DNA from: Rutstroemia sp. NJR-2017a BVV2
Lineage: Eukaryota > Ascomycota > Leotiomycetes > Helotiales > Rutstroemiaceae
Direction: 5' to 3'
Assembly: GCA_002946415.1 (NCBI GenBank)
Contig: NJPS01000062.1
Span: 1 to 64,000, forward strand
Length of the DNA stretch: 64,000 nt
The notes under the pieces were generated by a model. It did no database searches. It saw only the letters and a program-made list of their open reading frames with translations, and was not told the DNA's origin. Each line of letters starts with the position of its first letter. The first letter of the stretch is position 1. Positions 35,622 through 46,140 of this stretch are shown piece by piece. The translations under genes were made by a program, and so were the position numbers.

Positions 35622-36715
35622 ATGTTTCTCAACATACCAAATTGGCTGCCACGTCTTCGCAAGCCAGTCTACCAGACAGTCGATGGCAGCGCCGAAGATG
35701 ATGGTAGTATCGACGGGGGCAGTGACAAGTCACTGTACCACAATACTAAATTTTCAGGGAGAAGCTCAGACGGAAAAGAGACACCGGCATCAGTCGTTGG
35801 AATATTCCTATATACACCTTGGCTTTCTCTTCTCAGTCTGTCGCTCATCGCCATCACAATCACATCGTACGTGTTTGTGAACCAACGTATTGAATTTATG
35901 AAGCATTTTTGCCCCGATCTTCCTTACTGTAAGTTGCAATTGAACTCAGATCTCCTCGTCTAATAGAGGCTGACGAATGGGAAAAGCGCCGCATATTACA
36001 GGTTTCAAATACAAACTTGATATCATGAATTTGGGGGGCTACAATCCTTATGGTGGTGAGCCAGGACCAGAGGTTGACGAAGCTTGGGACAATCTACTTG
36101 GTAGTAAGTAAGCTGTGTTGCCGGTCGATTAACGACTCTTGTGCTCACCTGTATCAAGAGAGGTATTTTCGTGCATCGGAGGAGGAGATGGCTCACTTCG
36201 GTGAATTATCCGCCGACTCGGTAGCTTTGGAGGACGGCGGTTATGTTGCTCAGTTGAGAGTATTCAATGAACTACAATGCATGGTACAGTCTATGGTCTT
36301 TCGATATAATCTGGACAGCTTAATGACGTATCTTATTCTAGGATTGGTTCAAGCGTCAATTTGGAAACCTAGAAGTGAGAGCAATCGCCAACTTCACTGA
36401 GCACGACAGAGGCATGTCTCTATTCTCTCATTATGATACTGTTACTTCGTGCTGATTCTTACAGACCATTGCCTCAATATTATGCTCAAGGGTGTTCGAT
36501 GTAGGGCAGATACAACACTCTCAGGCTGGTTCTTGAGAGACGATAATATTCATAAACCTCTCATTAACAGATGGCAAGCTGAGCACGTCTGTGTTGCGTG
36601 GGATACTGTTGATAATTGGCTGGGACCTCGAGCCATTGGTTCTTCGGAGTCTGTTTTGACGAAGAATGGAAAGATGTCCTTTCAGAACATGCTTTTGCAT
36701 ACTCGGGGTCATTAG
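35622..36715 (+). CDS. UstYa-like (DUF3328) protein, paralog with GC-AG intron
   Basis: Five exons (35622-35928, 36002-36103, 36159-36283, 36342-36411, 36465-36715) predict 284 aa. A membrane helix (PWLSLLSLSLIAITITSYVF) is followed by HFCPDLPYC, NPYGGEPGPEVDEAWDNLL, EDGGYVAQLRVFNELQC, DHCLNIMLKGVRCRADTTLS and AEHVCVAWDTVDNWLG. Motif 1 is NELQC and motif 2 DRDHC, so both HxxHC motifs are incomplete. The fourth intron (36412-36464) begins GCATGT and not GT; the paralog at 46593-47606 has GTAAGT at the same position, so it is a GC-AG intron. The donor of intron 2 could also be 4 nt earlier, in the same phase. Its closest relative in the window is the gene at 46593-47606. Confidence 0.8.
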
Positions 36716-37213
36716 CGGTAAAATTAAGGGCAGGAAATACAACAAATATGAGAAAGATCGTTCACCTGGTAGAATATTATTTGATTGGATTGAAAGTGTA
36801 GCTTAAGCTCAGAAGGCAATGCTTGCGGCGGATGCTTTACTATTTAACGCTTTAGTAAGAAGAATGAAAGATTGATATTATTCTATACCATACACACAAT
36901 AGCTTCCTAGTTTCTTCTTGGATGATTTTTTCTGTCACAAAGTTTTATACGGATTTTTGAATATAAGATTTCGTGAACTTTGAAATTTCAACAGTAATTA
37001 TCCACATGGGAAAAAATAGGACTGGACATTTGGAGTGATTTATTTCCGCACTCTGAGCGTATGAAGACGCTTCTAAAGTGTCTCAAAGAAGTTTGAACAT
37101 CTTCTAGGTCTTGAAATATTGTAATTACTTTACTACAAGATGTAATCTACGACGAATATATATCATCCAATCCTTATATTATCTACAGCAGCCCGTTTTC
37201 ATTGATTCATAGA
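36716..37213. other. intergenic between convergent genes
   Basis: AT-leaning 3' spacer between a plus- and a minus-strand gene; no gene or RNA recognised. Confidence 0.4.
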
Positions 37214-38119
37214 CTAACTCATCTTCACACAATGCCCAATAACCCTTGACACAGTTGCAGGCCGCTCGGTCAATGGAACATCCAGCTCATTCAACAATTT
37301 ATTACAGTGAATGACATGGCCATAGTCATATGCTCTGAAGTAGACATAAACATCCTTCTCCCCATCCTTCACTCTCATACTCGCACGATGCATAATGCGC
37401 TGGAGGTACAGACAATGTGCCCTGTGATAATAGGTATCTGTCCAGATATCATCGAACTGCCCCAGAACTTCAGCGCTCTGTTCGAGCGGCTCGGTTCTAT
37501 TGCTCCAGCGCCACCAGGGCCATGTGCCAGCACCCCCTGCAATGACATATGTCAGCGATGGGGACTGAGTGGGAGGAGCTATCAAGTTAAGAAGCCAGCG
37601 GGGCATGGCGGCCATTCAGTAGCAGTGAAAGCAATTCAGATGGGTTTAATCTGCTTCAGAAATGTACATACGTGTAGGTGCTAACTCAGACAATTCTGAT
37701 GTAACATCGTCATGAATCTCTGTGTCCAAACATGCCGGTGGCGTCCAAGCAAATGTCATAATATCAAAGATGCATCCAGCCATCGCAGCATCCTCAAATT
37801 TCTCACCACAAGTAAGAAGCTCGCCCGAAGCAGTATATTCGAATCCAGATAGTTGTGGAAACCCTAGGGGTGGTTCTGACAGTTGGAATTTGTGATCATT
37901 GTGAAATCTAATGGAGAAGAAGCCAAGAACAATCGTAAAGACCATGAGCAATAGCCCGGTATAGGCAAAGGCTCGGTTCTTCAAGGCGTCTCGAAATAAC
38001 TGTGGTCTTTTGAATGGAAGTTGGTGTTCGAAAAGGAACCGGTCGTCGATGGTCAAAGGAGAAACCCCTTTGTGGCTTTCCCGTCCGACCGAAGGGGAAC
38101 GCAAGTCTAAGGGGGACAT
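37214..38119 (-). CDS. membrane protein with paired HxxHC motifs, second UstYa-like family
   Basis: Two exons, 38119-37672 and 37536-37214, predict 256 aa. The 135-nt intron has donor GTATGT and acceptor ATTGCAG. The in-frame region upstream of 38119 looks non-coding, so I start at the ATG before SPLDLRSP. Layout: cytosolic N-terminus, one membrane helix (FAYTGLLLMVFTIVLGFFSI), a CxxxxxxAxxxGCxFDxxxxxWxPxxC stretch (CGEKFEDAAMAGCIFDIMTF), then YHRAHCLYLQRIMHRASM and HVIHCNKLL. The two HxxHC motifs are spaced as in UstYa, but the rest resembles the two genes at 38708 and 40335 more than UstYa. I infer a luminal oxidase acting on the peptide product; membership of PF11807 is unverified. Confidence 0.75.
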
Positions 38120-38707
38120 GGCTGATCTGAGTGGTTTTTCAGGTTCTCCAACATTCAAGCAGTAAATTGTGGTGCCAGTATGACTCGAAGAAGCTGATGA
38201 TGTTGTGCGCCGTGCTCGAATCACCCACATTCCACGAAGGTGTGAAGCAATGTGGGAGGAAGACACTTGGTTGTTGGTTGGGTGCATATAGAATACTCCC
38301 ACCAATGGGATATGATTTATCCGCTGAATTAGACGAGTCAAATCCAGGTATTTTACTGGGCGGGAGTTTTGGGGATTAGTTGGCTCAATAAAAAGTGGGA
38401 CACTCATGACTGGTTTTGCATCATGTAATAGCAGGGAATGAACGAGAGACAAGCCAGTGGTAGTCTAGCGATTTCCACGTTGAAAACAAGACAGAGGAGG
38501 AAGTGCAGGATAGGGACCACTCTTCTTGGGGGTCAGCTTCGCTCGAATTTTCATTCCGAGACACCATCGTGATGTTCATTTTTTGGAAAATCCAGCATTA
38601 AAATATGAAGTTTGAAAATTTAAGAGCAAGTAGATGGCTTCACAACCGCATCACATTCGAATCAATTATTCCTATTTGAAAATGTTTTGGATCCTACACT
38701 CCTGAGC
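38120..38707. promoter_or_regulatory. intergenic, upstream of the gene at 37214-38119
   Basis: About 590 bases between two minus-strand genes. The frame of the downstream gene stays open to 38452 without a convincing start or family resemblance, so I regard this as promoter and leader. Confidence 0.35.
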
Positions 38708-39475
38708 TTAAGAGTATTGAGCTGAGAGCCCGTCCCATAACCTCTGCGCACGTCTGTCCACTCTTTCACAAGCAGGATAAATCATATCTGCCTCCGTAAC
38801 AATCGTACTGTTTGGCAACCTGCAAACCCTTCCCTCGTCTTCACAATCTGACAACAATATATTCTGACAATGCATGGTGTGACGATAAGTCCTCGCATGC
38901 TCATCTATCCACCCAGTCTCATACGCCCTATGTTGTTGCCGCCAAACAAACATGCAGTGCGTCTTGTGGTATCTCCAGGTAAGGTACAGGTGAGACTCTC
39001 CCTTACGTGCCTCCTCAACTGAAACGGTCTCATTGCCGTATTCACTAGTATAGAATGTCCATGGTTCGCGAGCAGCGAATTCGTCGACCAAAGATTTGTC
39101 GTAGCATTTAGGAAGCTGCCAAGCGAACGTTATCAAATCAAAAGAACAGCCGCGTTGTCGAGCAGTTATGGGATCGGCTCCGCATGATTTCCAACTCGTG
39201 TGTGCTCTATCGACCATATAGATCGGAATAGGAAGGAATAATAATGAGCAAATGATTCCGCTTAGGACATATCGGCATATTGAGCGCCTCTTAGAAGAAA
39301 CGTCGCTCTCGGGCTTCTCAAATCGTAGCTCTGTTTCTGGATGTAGTGATTCCGAATGTAGTGGTTCTCTTTTTTCCGATATCTTCTCGTATATTTGAAC
39401 CGGTCTTACTGAAATCCTCAATTCTGATAGAAACCGACTGAGGTAACTTTTGTGCTCGGTTGGAGGACTCGCCAT
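38708..39475 (-). CDS. membrane protein with paired HxxHC motifs, second family
   Basis: A single exon from ATG 39475 encodes 255 aa. After a charged N-terminus there is one membrane helix (YVLSGIICSLLFLPIPIYMV). Then come CGADPITARQRGCSFDLITF, the WQLPKC Cys, a WTFYTSEYG segment, YHKTHCMFVWRQQHRAYETG (HKTHC) and YRHTMHCQNILL (HTMHC). Both His-Cys motifs are intact. It is a clear paralog of the gene at 40335-40994 and a more distant one of that at 37214-38119. A role in oxidative tailoring of the cluster's peptide is inferred from the UstYa-like motif pair and from context only. Confidence 0.8.
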   Translation of the reverse strand: MASPPTEHKSYLSRFLSELRISVRPVQIYEKISEKREPLHSESLHPETELRFEKPESDVSSKRRSICRYVLSGIICSLLFLPIPIYMVDRAHTSWKSCGADPITARQRGCSFDLITFAWQLPKCYDKSLVDEFAAREPWTFYTSEYGNETVSVEEARKGESHLYLTWRYHKTHCMFVWRQQHRAYETGWIDEHARTYRHTMHCQNILLSDCEDEGRVCRLPNSTIVTEADMIYPACERVDRRAQRLWDGLSAQYS

Positions 39476-40334
39476 GGCAGCTTGTGGGGAGGAACACTCT
39501 GTGATTAACCAAGATAAAATGATTGCTGGTTAAAGAGTATAGGTTTTAGGACAAGGTAGTGCAATGAATGATAGCAAAAACAACGCTTGAGCATTTCCGA
39601 GAGAATCTACCTGACATGCACTCAAGGCAAAGTAGGGTGGCGGCCCCTTCTTCGTGGAAACAGTAAACACTTTCTAATCGCACACTGTCGTAGCTTGCAT
39701 ACTTTTGTGACTGCATAGCTCAGAATGTTGGCAGCGGATACCTTGTGCTTTCGGACCAATCGAAGCAAAAATAGGGCAGCGATGTTTATCTATTGAATTT
39801 GTCTTTTGGATAGGTAAGTATTCACCTACCTTGTCTTGAACATGCCCGCTTTTTTAGTCTCAAGCAGGGATAGCTGGGCCGATAATACTCACATCATGAC
39901 GGTTCTGCAGGTGTCATTTCATCCGTAACAGAAGGCTGAGCCCTGCTATGTGGATCACTATACACAAGATGCAGGCAGGCAAGGATCCTCGGATCGACTC
40001 ATTCGGACTATCTTATGTGGCCCATGATCATCGGAATTAGCTCATATCTGAAAATGCGGGGGGATATATCAGGATCACGGCTGCGGTATTATTCAACTGC
40101 CTCGCTTAAGAATTTTTTACTCATAGAAAATTCGGCTAATATGCACACACCTCGCCATGGATATTATGACCCCTCGATCCAATGTGGGCTGCTGCTGATT
40201 GAGCTGAAACGTGAGCAAAACATCAACTGATTATCGTAAGAGCTCGGTGTAGAACTCAGGTGTATGGATGTCTATTCTTCAATGACTTCTCAAGCTGATT
40301 TAAGTTGCATAGGAACTCTCTATGATCACCTCTT
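39476..40334. promoter_or_regulatory. divergent intergenic region between two HxxHC genes
   Basis: About 860 bases separating minus- and plus-strand paralogs; it should contain both promoters. No gene recognised. Confidence 0.4.
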
Positions 40335-40994
40335 ATGTCAGTTATGGATGCTTTCCCGGAGGAAAAGTTTGAAGACGACGAAAGAAGCGTCTTTCTACCG
40401 CATGTTGAAGGGACCACGGTTCAGAGGCATAGCTCGGAAAACCGGGCAGCAAATATCCTACTTTATACCCTCTTGTGCATATTGGCAAGTGCGCTTGTAG
40501 CAGTTGGAACCGTGGCAGTACGACTTGGGAAAGACTCGCACCACCATCATCAATCTTCCACAGTTCTCTTGGAATGCGGGAACAATCCCACTGAAGCTCG
40601 TCAATTGGGCTGTGTGTTCGACGAGATAAGTTTCACGTGGGATCGCCCCGCCTGTTTCAACGCGAATCTTTCCCAAGAGTTTCGCCAGCGATTTGCTTTT
40701 CAGTACTTTGCAGATTGGGAAGGAGAGGAACAGATCCCCAGTGAAGTAGTTGCTCTCGGCGAGCAAGATCTGAAATCGACTACCGAGCAGCATCTCATCC
40801 ACTGCGTCTATGTTTGGAGGAAATTTCACTCTGCCTATAACGCTGGATTGCCGATTGACTCCTACATTGGAAATCTCAATCACACTCATCATTGTGGAGA
40901 GCAGTGGATCGAGCAGGTTCGGACTCCGCATAACGTGTCATCCATCAAGGTCAAAATCTTCGTTAAATATGCCTCGTGTGCTGTAAGCAGATAA
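40335..40994 (+). CDS. membrane protein with paired HxxHC motifs, second family
   Basis: A single exon encodes 219 aa. One membrane helix (NILLYTLLCILASALVAVGTV) is followed by CGNNPTEARQLGCVFDEISF, WDRPACFNANLSQEF, HLIHCVYVWRKFHSAYNAG (HLIHC) and LNHTHHCGEQW (HTHHC). The order and spacing match the protein at 38708-39475. It is 36 aa shorter, ending soon after the second motif. It lies next to the P450 and in the same direction, so the two may be co-regulated. Confidence 0.8.
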   Translation: MSVMDAFPEEKFEDDERSVFLPHVEGTTVQRHSSENRAANILLYTLLCILASALVAVGTVAVRLGKDSHHHHQSSTVLLECGNNPTEARQLGCVFDEISFTWDRPACFNANLSQEFRQRFAFQYFADWEGEEQIPSEVVALGEQDLKSTTEQHLIHCVYVWRKFHSAYNAGLPIDSYIGNLNHTHHCGEQWIEQVRTPHNVSSIKVKIFVKYASCAVSR

Positions 40995-41311
40995 TGGAAT
41001 GGAATGTATGAAGTAATATTCCAAAAAGGGTTGAGCTCAGTGTAGATATCATGAAAGCAGCACAAATAGCCTATCTTCTCTCGATCTGCAGGCCTAATTC
41101 TCATCATGGTGCCGATATTCTGCTTTTGAGCCTATAAAATTCATTCAGACTGAACTTACTAATCAGCCGAGACTTGTCCCCACGTTCTTTTCAAGATCCC
41201 ACTGAAATTTTATTTCTTCTCTCTTGGTCAAGGCTCATAGGATTCGAACGCATCGCTCAAAAACTTGGACACTCTCTTAGTTTTCTTTCTCAACGCCAAC
41301 AGACGAAGAAT
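40995..41311. promoter_or_regulatory. short spacer before the P450 gene
   Basis: About 317 bases between two co-oriented genes; it includes the P450 leader. Nothing else seen. Confidence 0.35.
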
Positions 41312-43104
41312 ATGGCTCTTCAGATACTAGCTGGTGGGATTTTAGGAGGCTTGCTATTTGTAAACATTTGGTCCTCTGTGCGTTGCTTCGTGCTAACTTT
41401 AAACCCAAGATAGTTCTCAACATCATTTATAGACTGCACTTCCATCCTCTCGCGAAGTTCCCCGGACCTTGGCTGGCCAAGTGTACGGATTTATGGCAAG
41501 TCTACCACGCTTGGAAAGGCGATCGCCACTTAAGTAAGGCATCCTTCAGCACGAAAACAATTACTAACTACTGTACTCGATTAGCTTTCTATAAGCTCCA
41601 CGCGCAATATGGTAAACTATAGCCGTCCTTTACTATTGTGCAAGCTAATGACATGCAGGCGACGTTGTTAGATTCGGACCCAGCAGTCTCTCGTTCAACT
41701 CAGAGGCAGCGCTGAAGACCATCTATGGAAACAGTAGTACGATATACAAGTCTGATTTCTATCGGATTATGGCTTCCAATAATGGCTGGAGCACACAATC
41801 AAGCATTGACAAGATTTTGCATGCCAGAAAAAGGTGATAGTCTCTCCAACTGTGATAGAGAAATTCATGTTAATTGGATAAGACGTGTACTTGCTCCTGC
41901 ATTCTCTGATTCGGTTTTAAGAGAGGCCGATGAGTATATTCTCAAGCATATCAAAGTAATGGAGAATGGGATAATCGACAGTATTCGCTCTAATGATTGG
42001 ACGACACCGCACAACATCTCATCAATCTGCAACTATCTGTCCTTTGATATCATGGGCGATCTAGTTTTCGGAAAAGGTTCTTTTCGAATGCTCTCCTCGC
42101 CCAATAATCGTCCCATCATTAAGCTCATAGAGTCGGTAACTCATCGCCAGTTGATTGTAAGTACAACCCGGTTTGAAAAGAATGAAGCAAGTATTTATAG
42201 ACTCTAGATCGGTAACTACGCCAAAATTCACGATTGGAAACTGTACAAAATATTCTTCTCGGACCTCTCTCAAAGGTTGAAATTGTACGGGAGTTTTGTC
42301 CAGCAGCAAACCGAGCAACGCGTGAGATCCGGCTCGAAAGTCGATCGGAAGGATATCTTTCACTTTCTGTTAAACGCCAAAGATCCCTCGACGGGGATTG
42401 GACTTTCACCACGCGAGCTTCGAGCAGAAAGTAGCCTCATGATCATTGCTGGCTCCGATACAGTAGCATCCGCTCTTGCCGCTACAATCTTCTACCTTCT
42501 GTACAACCCAAGCACGTTGCGAAAAGTACAAGATGAGATATCTTCGACATTCAAGATATCCCATGACATAACTTTTGGGCTGGAACTGCAAAAGTGCGCA
42601 TATTTACGGGCCTGCATAGACGAAGCAATGCGTCTCTCGCCCCCGGTGCCCGGGCTTCTCCCTCGCCAGATGTTGGACTGCGGCGAGGTTGTTGATGGAA
42701 ACTATGTGCCAAGCGGAACAGTTGTTGGCGTTTGCCACTATGCAATACAACGTAACGAAAAGTACTTCTCGAGGGCCTGTGAGTACCTCCCGGAACGATG
42801 GCTTGGGATACTTGCTGGAGATGAGAACCCGGAATCGATTAAGATGGCTAGGAGTGCATTTTGTCCTTTCAGCATTGGTCCTAGAGGCTGTATTGGGAAA
42901 GCACTGGCTTACAGAATTATGATGCTAACTTTGGCTCGCATTATATTTACGTATGAGATGAGAGTTACTGAAGGTACCTCATTGGGCAAGGTCTCTGCAG
43001 CTGCTCTTCAGTACGGTATCACGGAAGGAGACTTCGCCACTAAGGATATATTTACAAGCCATAATGAGGGGCCAATGGTTGAGTTCAAGCAACGGGTAAG
43101 CTAG
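41312..43104 (+). CDS. cytochrome P450 monooxygenase
   Basis: Six exons (41312-41359, 41410-41533, 41585-41611, 41659-41833, 41883-42156, 42208-43104) close in frame for 514 aa; all introns are GT-AG and 47-51 nt. It starts with a short membrane anchor ([16 protein letters not shown]) and the hinge [15 protein letters not shown]. Core motifs are all present: I-helix AGSDT (297-301), ExxR EAMR (355-358), PERW (411-414) and the heme loop [10 protein letters not shown] with Cys444. [16 protein letters not shown] and [14 protein letters not shown] are typical of fungal class II P450s from secondary-metabolite clusters. It probably hydroxylates or couples the peptide made by the neighbouring genes; the exact CYP family cannot be told here. 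Confidence 0.9.
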
Positions 43105-43709
43105 CAGGCTCTACTTTTTGAATCCGGGGCCTCCTGAACGGGTTTGGAAAAGTCGAGCTACTTGCTTTTTCTTCTTCTTATTGGGACTTTTGAATTCATA
43201 TCTGCTATCTTGACTGTAAATTCGTACGTGTGTTATTTATGGCCAAATGATCAGACAGCGCAATTCGAACTCTTCAGTGATTGACATGATTTCAATTTCT
43301 TAGAAATTGATTGAAGCGAGCACCTACTCGAGGGAGACCCGTGCAGTGACCGTGGCGCTTTTCAATACAGCAGGATACTCCTTTCCCAGTCACCAGGTCT
43401 TTATCAAACATTTTCCAAAAGTTGTTCCCCCGTCACTTGTATCGGGTACCTGTTCAATAAGGAACACATACTGATATTAGTCTCGAATGTCACATCAATC
43501 AAGAAAGTTTGAGAATGGAATATGAGATTCCGGATTCAGGGATTAGAGCATCTAAGCATAATAATTTCTTGGAGCAATTTATCTCTTTTTCTTTTCTAGA
43601 GCGTCTGAAGCTATCTAAACCCATCAGTTCCACATCACACTCAATTAAAATGAGCGTAGCTTTCAAGTTTTCATCTCTCACAACTCATCATCGGGGAACG
43701 GATTGGCGC
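43105..43709. other. intergenic between convergent P450 and UstYa-like genes
   Basis: About 600 bases of 3' spacer; no gene recognised. Confidence 0.4.
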
Positions 43710-44833
43710 CTAAGAGGTTTTGAGCTTCACATTTCTTAGAGGGGCGAAACTCTTATACACACCAGTCCATGGATGAACAATCATCTCCTTGAAAGGAAGC
43801 ACGCTGTGGTCTTCAAGGAAGGAATTCAGTCTTTCTTGATTTACACAAACATGTGGTGCGTGCTCCACGATCTGGGGAACTCTAACTCCTTCTTGCCATT
43901 CAAACATAAGGAGTGTCATGTCTGCGTGGCATAATTCTGATTGACGGAGCCTAAAAACAAAATTATTTAGCATAGAAATTACGTTCCTATCAATTTCCTG
44001 CTTACACGTCGAGGCAGTGATCTAGAAATCATCAGTACCAATTCTCAACACGAAAAAATGTAGTTCTTACCCATGTGGGTGGCTGTCAGTCTGGGAGGGT
44101 GTGGTGCGAACAGCTTTGCAGTATCTGGATAGTAGGAGGGAGTGATGTACTTTCGAATAGTATTCTGTTGTCTCATTAGCATCTCATCTTGTGGTTCTAA
44201 GACAAGTAGATTGACCAAGCAGTGCAAGTTATGGAGAAAGCTGAAGGTTGCGTAGGTCCCCCCTTCAGCATCTTGAAAATCAGTCTTCTTATGAGCAGGA
44301 TTACTCGTATTTTGCCAATGAAATGGCACGCGGATATTGTAATCTTGGAGATGTTAGTTCTCATGTGGAGTGAAGTGATAGAAAGATCATCCTGAACTTT
44401 CCTTTCAACATGCCCATCCAGGCGTCATCCAACTCGGGGCGCGGGTCTCCTCTGAAAGCAGTATCATGTACCTGGAAGAGATCATCGTAGGTTCTAACTT
44501 CCCACTCTACAGCAGGGGAGATCCAATCTGTATTTCTTAATCTCTGATTCTCTATAGAAAGTGACAGGTTTAGATTGGTAACTAACCGGCATAGGGTAAT
44601 CGAGCTGACGGGACTTGGACATCTTGGACATGTGGAGGGACAATCGAATTCTTGGTCAGAGCTGTCATCAGCAGAGTGACATTAACAAGAAGAAAGCCGA
44701 CATTGAAGGTGAAAAACAGCCAACTTCTCCGTCTTCCTTGACCATTTGTTTCGTCGAACTTCTCATCATTAGCAAGAAAGGGTAAATCCTCCATAGAAGA
44801 ATCCCGAAACTCTTCAGATGCAACTTTTCCCAT
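43710..44833 (-). CDS. UstYa-like (DUF3328) oxidase with both HxxHC motifs
   Basis: Five exons predict 300 aa: 44833-44587, 44527-44402, 44343-44071, 44021-44006 (a 16-nt micro-exon) and 43950-43710. A membrane helix (WLFFTFNVGFLLVNVTLLMT) is followed by DWISPAVEWEVRTY, FRGDPRPELDDAWMGML, TYATFSFLHNLHCLVNLL (motif 1 HNLHC), THMDHCLDVLRQSELCHADM (motif 2 HMDHC) and HVCVNQERLNSFL. It is the only member of the UstYa group here with both motifs intact, so it is the best candidate for the oxidative macrocyclase. Oddity: intron 2 (44401-44344) starts with GA (G|GAAAGT) and not GT, although phase and homology demand a splice there. This is either a rare GA-AG intron or a mutated donor. An in-frame start further upstream (44890) is possible. 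Confidence 0.8.
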
Positions 44834-45718
44834 GATAATTACTTTTTCATGAGCTGCAACTCGCAGAAGATTAGAGTCAAAAAGCATCACTCATGAGGGG
44901 GGTCGTGTTGACCCGGAATTCCAGATATTCTCACCATCGAAATAGGATAGCAACACTCCTGTTCGAAAGCAGCGTGCTCTGAACCCCGAGCACGAATATC
45001 ATGCACTCATTAAGCAATCGGGAGCGGGAACTCGCCATTTGCTGCAGTATCTACGTAGCAGTGGAGTCCATATCGTTTCCCTATTCACGAGCATGGTTAA
45101 GTCTGCATGAGGCCGTGGGGATAGGCTAGGTAGCATATTCGACGGAAGTGACGCTAGGAGCAAACCATTTTTGGAAGGACGATCTTTTCTCCCTGTCAGG
45201 AAAGTATACGATGTGGACTTAGTACTCCGCACGTACATGTGCGTGATGATACGAGGTATTAGCGAGCTAGCCAGTTCCGGCAAAGCCGAGTGGATGCAGA
45301 TAGCCGATTGTGGTTCCACAACGACGGGGCCAATAGGCAAAATGAACTCCAATACAGCCCACTCGTCGCTATAGTCAATTTTATGCATATCTGACGCTGC
45401 AGTGAGATTCCATGCTATAGAGAAGTAAGCACGAGAGCGGTGCATTAGGCTTGGCAACGGTTGGGCTCCTACCTTTGACCTGACTGGTGGGCAGACGAAG
45501 TCTAGAAGTTCTAGTCGAAACGGGAGTGCATGTATCATTAGACAACGAATTAGGCATGTCGACATAAGTGAAAGGCTACTATCTCATTCTGAATCAAACC
45601 GAATCACACAAAACTCTTGGAAGCCGATCTATTTCCCAAATTCACTGCAATCGTTCTTTTTGAAACTCAACCCCCATTCCATAAGAAAACAACAACTCCA
45701 TCCCATACCACCGTCAAG
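44834..45718. promoter_or_regulatory. divergent intergenic region upstream of the precursor gene
   Basis: About 885 bases between the UstYa-like gene (minus) and the precursor gene (plus). A minus-strand frame of 188 codons (44999-45565) lies inside; it has no recognisable domain and I do not call it a gene. The last 100 bases are a CA/CT-rich leader ending ACCACCGTCAAG directly before the precursor ATG, a good fungal start context. Confidence 0.45.
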
Positions 45719-46140
45719 ATGAAGTTCACTCAAACCATATTGGCAGCAGTGCTGGCTTTTTCAATTGGGGCCCAGGCTGCTCCTGCGGCTGTCGCAATCC
45801 CACATCCATTGATTGCTATCGCAGAAAGGAATGGTAAACTGACCTTGGACATAACCTCGATATTCACTGACACTGCTGAAAATTAGCCGTAAATGCCATC
45901 CTGGAGCGTGGAACAGACGCCGATGCCGCCAACAAAGTGTACAAGCGAGGCACTGACGCGGATGCCGCCAACAAAGTATACAGACGAGGCACTGATGCGG
46001 ATGCCGCCAACAAGGTGTACAAGCGAGGCACTGACGCGGATGCCGCCAACAAGGTGTACAAGCGAGGCACTGACGCGGATGCCGCAAATAAAGTGTACAA
46101 GAGAGGTACTGATGCGGATGCGGCCAACAAAGTATACTAG
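45719..46140 (+). CDS. RiPP precursor peptide, six GTDADAANKVY cores (dikaritin-type)
   Basis: Two exons, 45719-45833 and 45887-46140, predict 122 aa. The 53-nt intron runs 45834-45886 (GTAAAC...CTGCTGAAAATTAG). Residues 1-20 are a signal peptide (MKFTQTILAAVLAFSIGAQA, cleavage before APAA). A short leader follows (residues 21-46, ending NAILER). Six identical 11-residue cores GTDADAANKVY start at residues 47, 60, 73, 86, 99 and 112. The first five are each followed by KR or RR (Kex2 sites) and the last ends at the stop codon. This is the precursor plan of ustiloxin, phomopsin, asperipin and epichloecyclin-type RiPPs: secretory-pathway entry, Kex2 and Kex1 trimming, then UstYa-type oxidation of an aromatic core residue, here probably Tyr. 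It is flanked on both sides by UstYa-like genes. Confidence 0.93.
45910..46137 (+). repeat. 39-bp core repeats of the precursor gene
   Basis: Six units start at 45910, 45949, 45988, 46027, 46066 and 46105; the last is 33 bp. Nucleotide differences between units are silent within the core (GGA/GGC/GGT for Gly, GCC/GCG/GCA for Ala, GTG/GTA for Val). The only protein difference is KR against RR in the linker of unit 2. Because the unit is a multiple of three, other frames are also open across the array; the frame joined to the signal peptide is the real one. Confidence 0.93.

Noticed and set aside
38120..38452. N-terminal extension of the HxxHC gene at 37214-38119
   Set aside because: Open frame but no ATG at its end; composition and lack of resemblance to paralogs suggest leader sequence.
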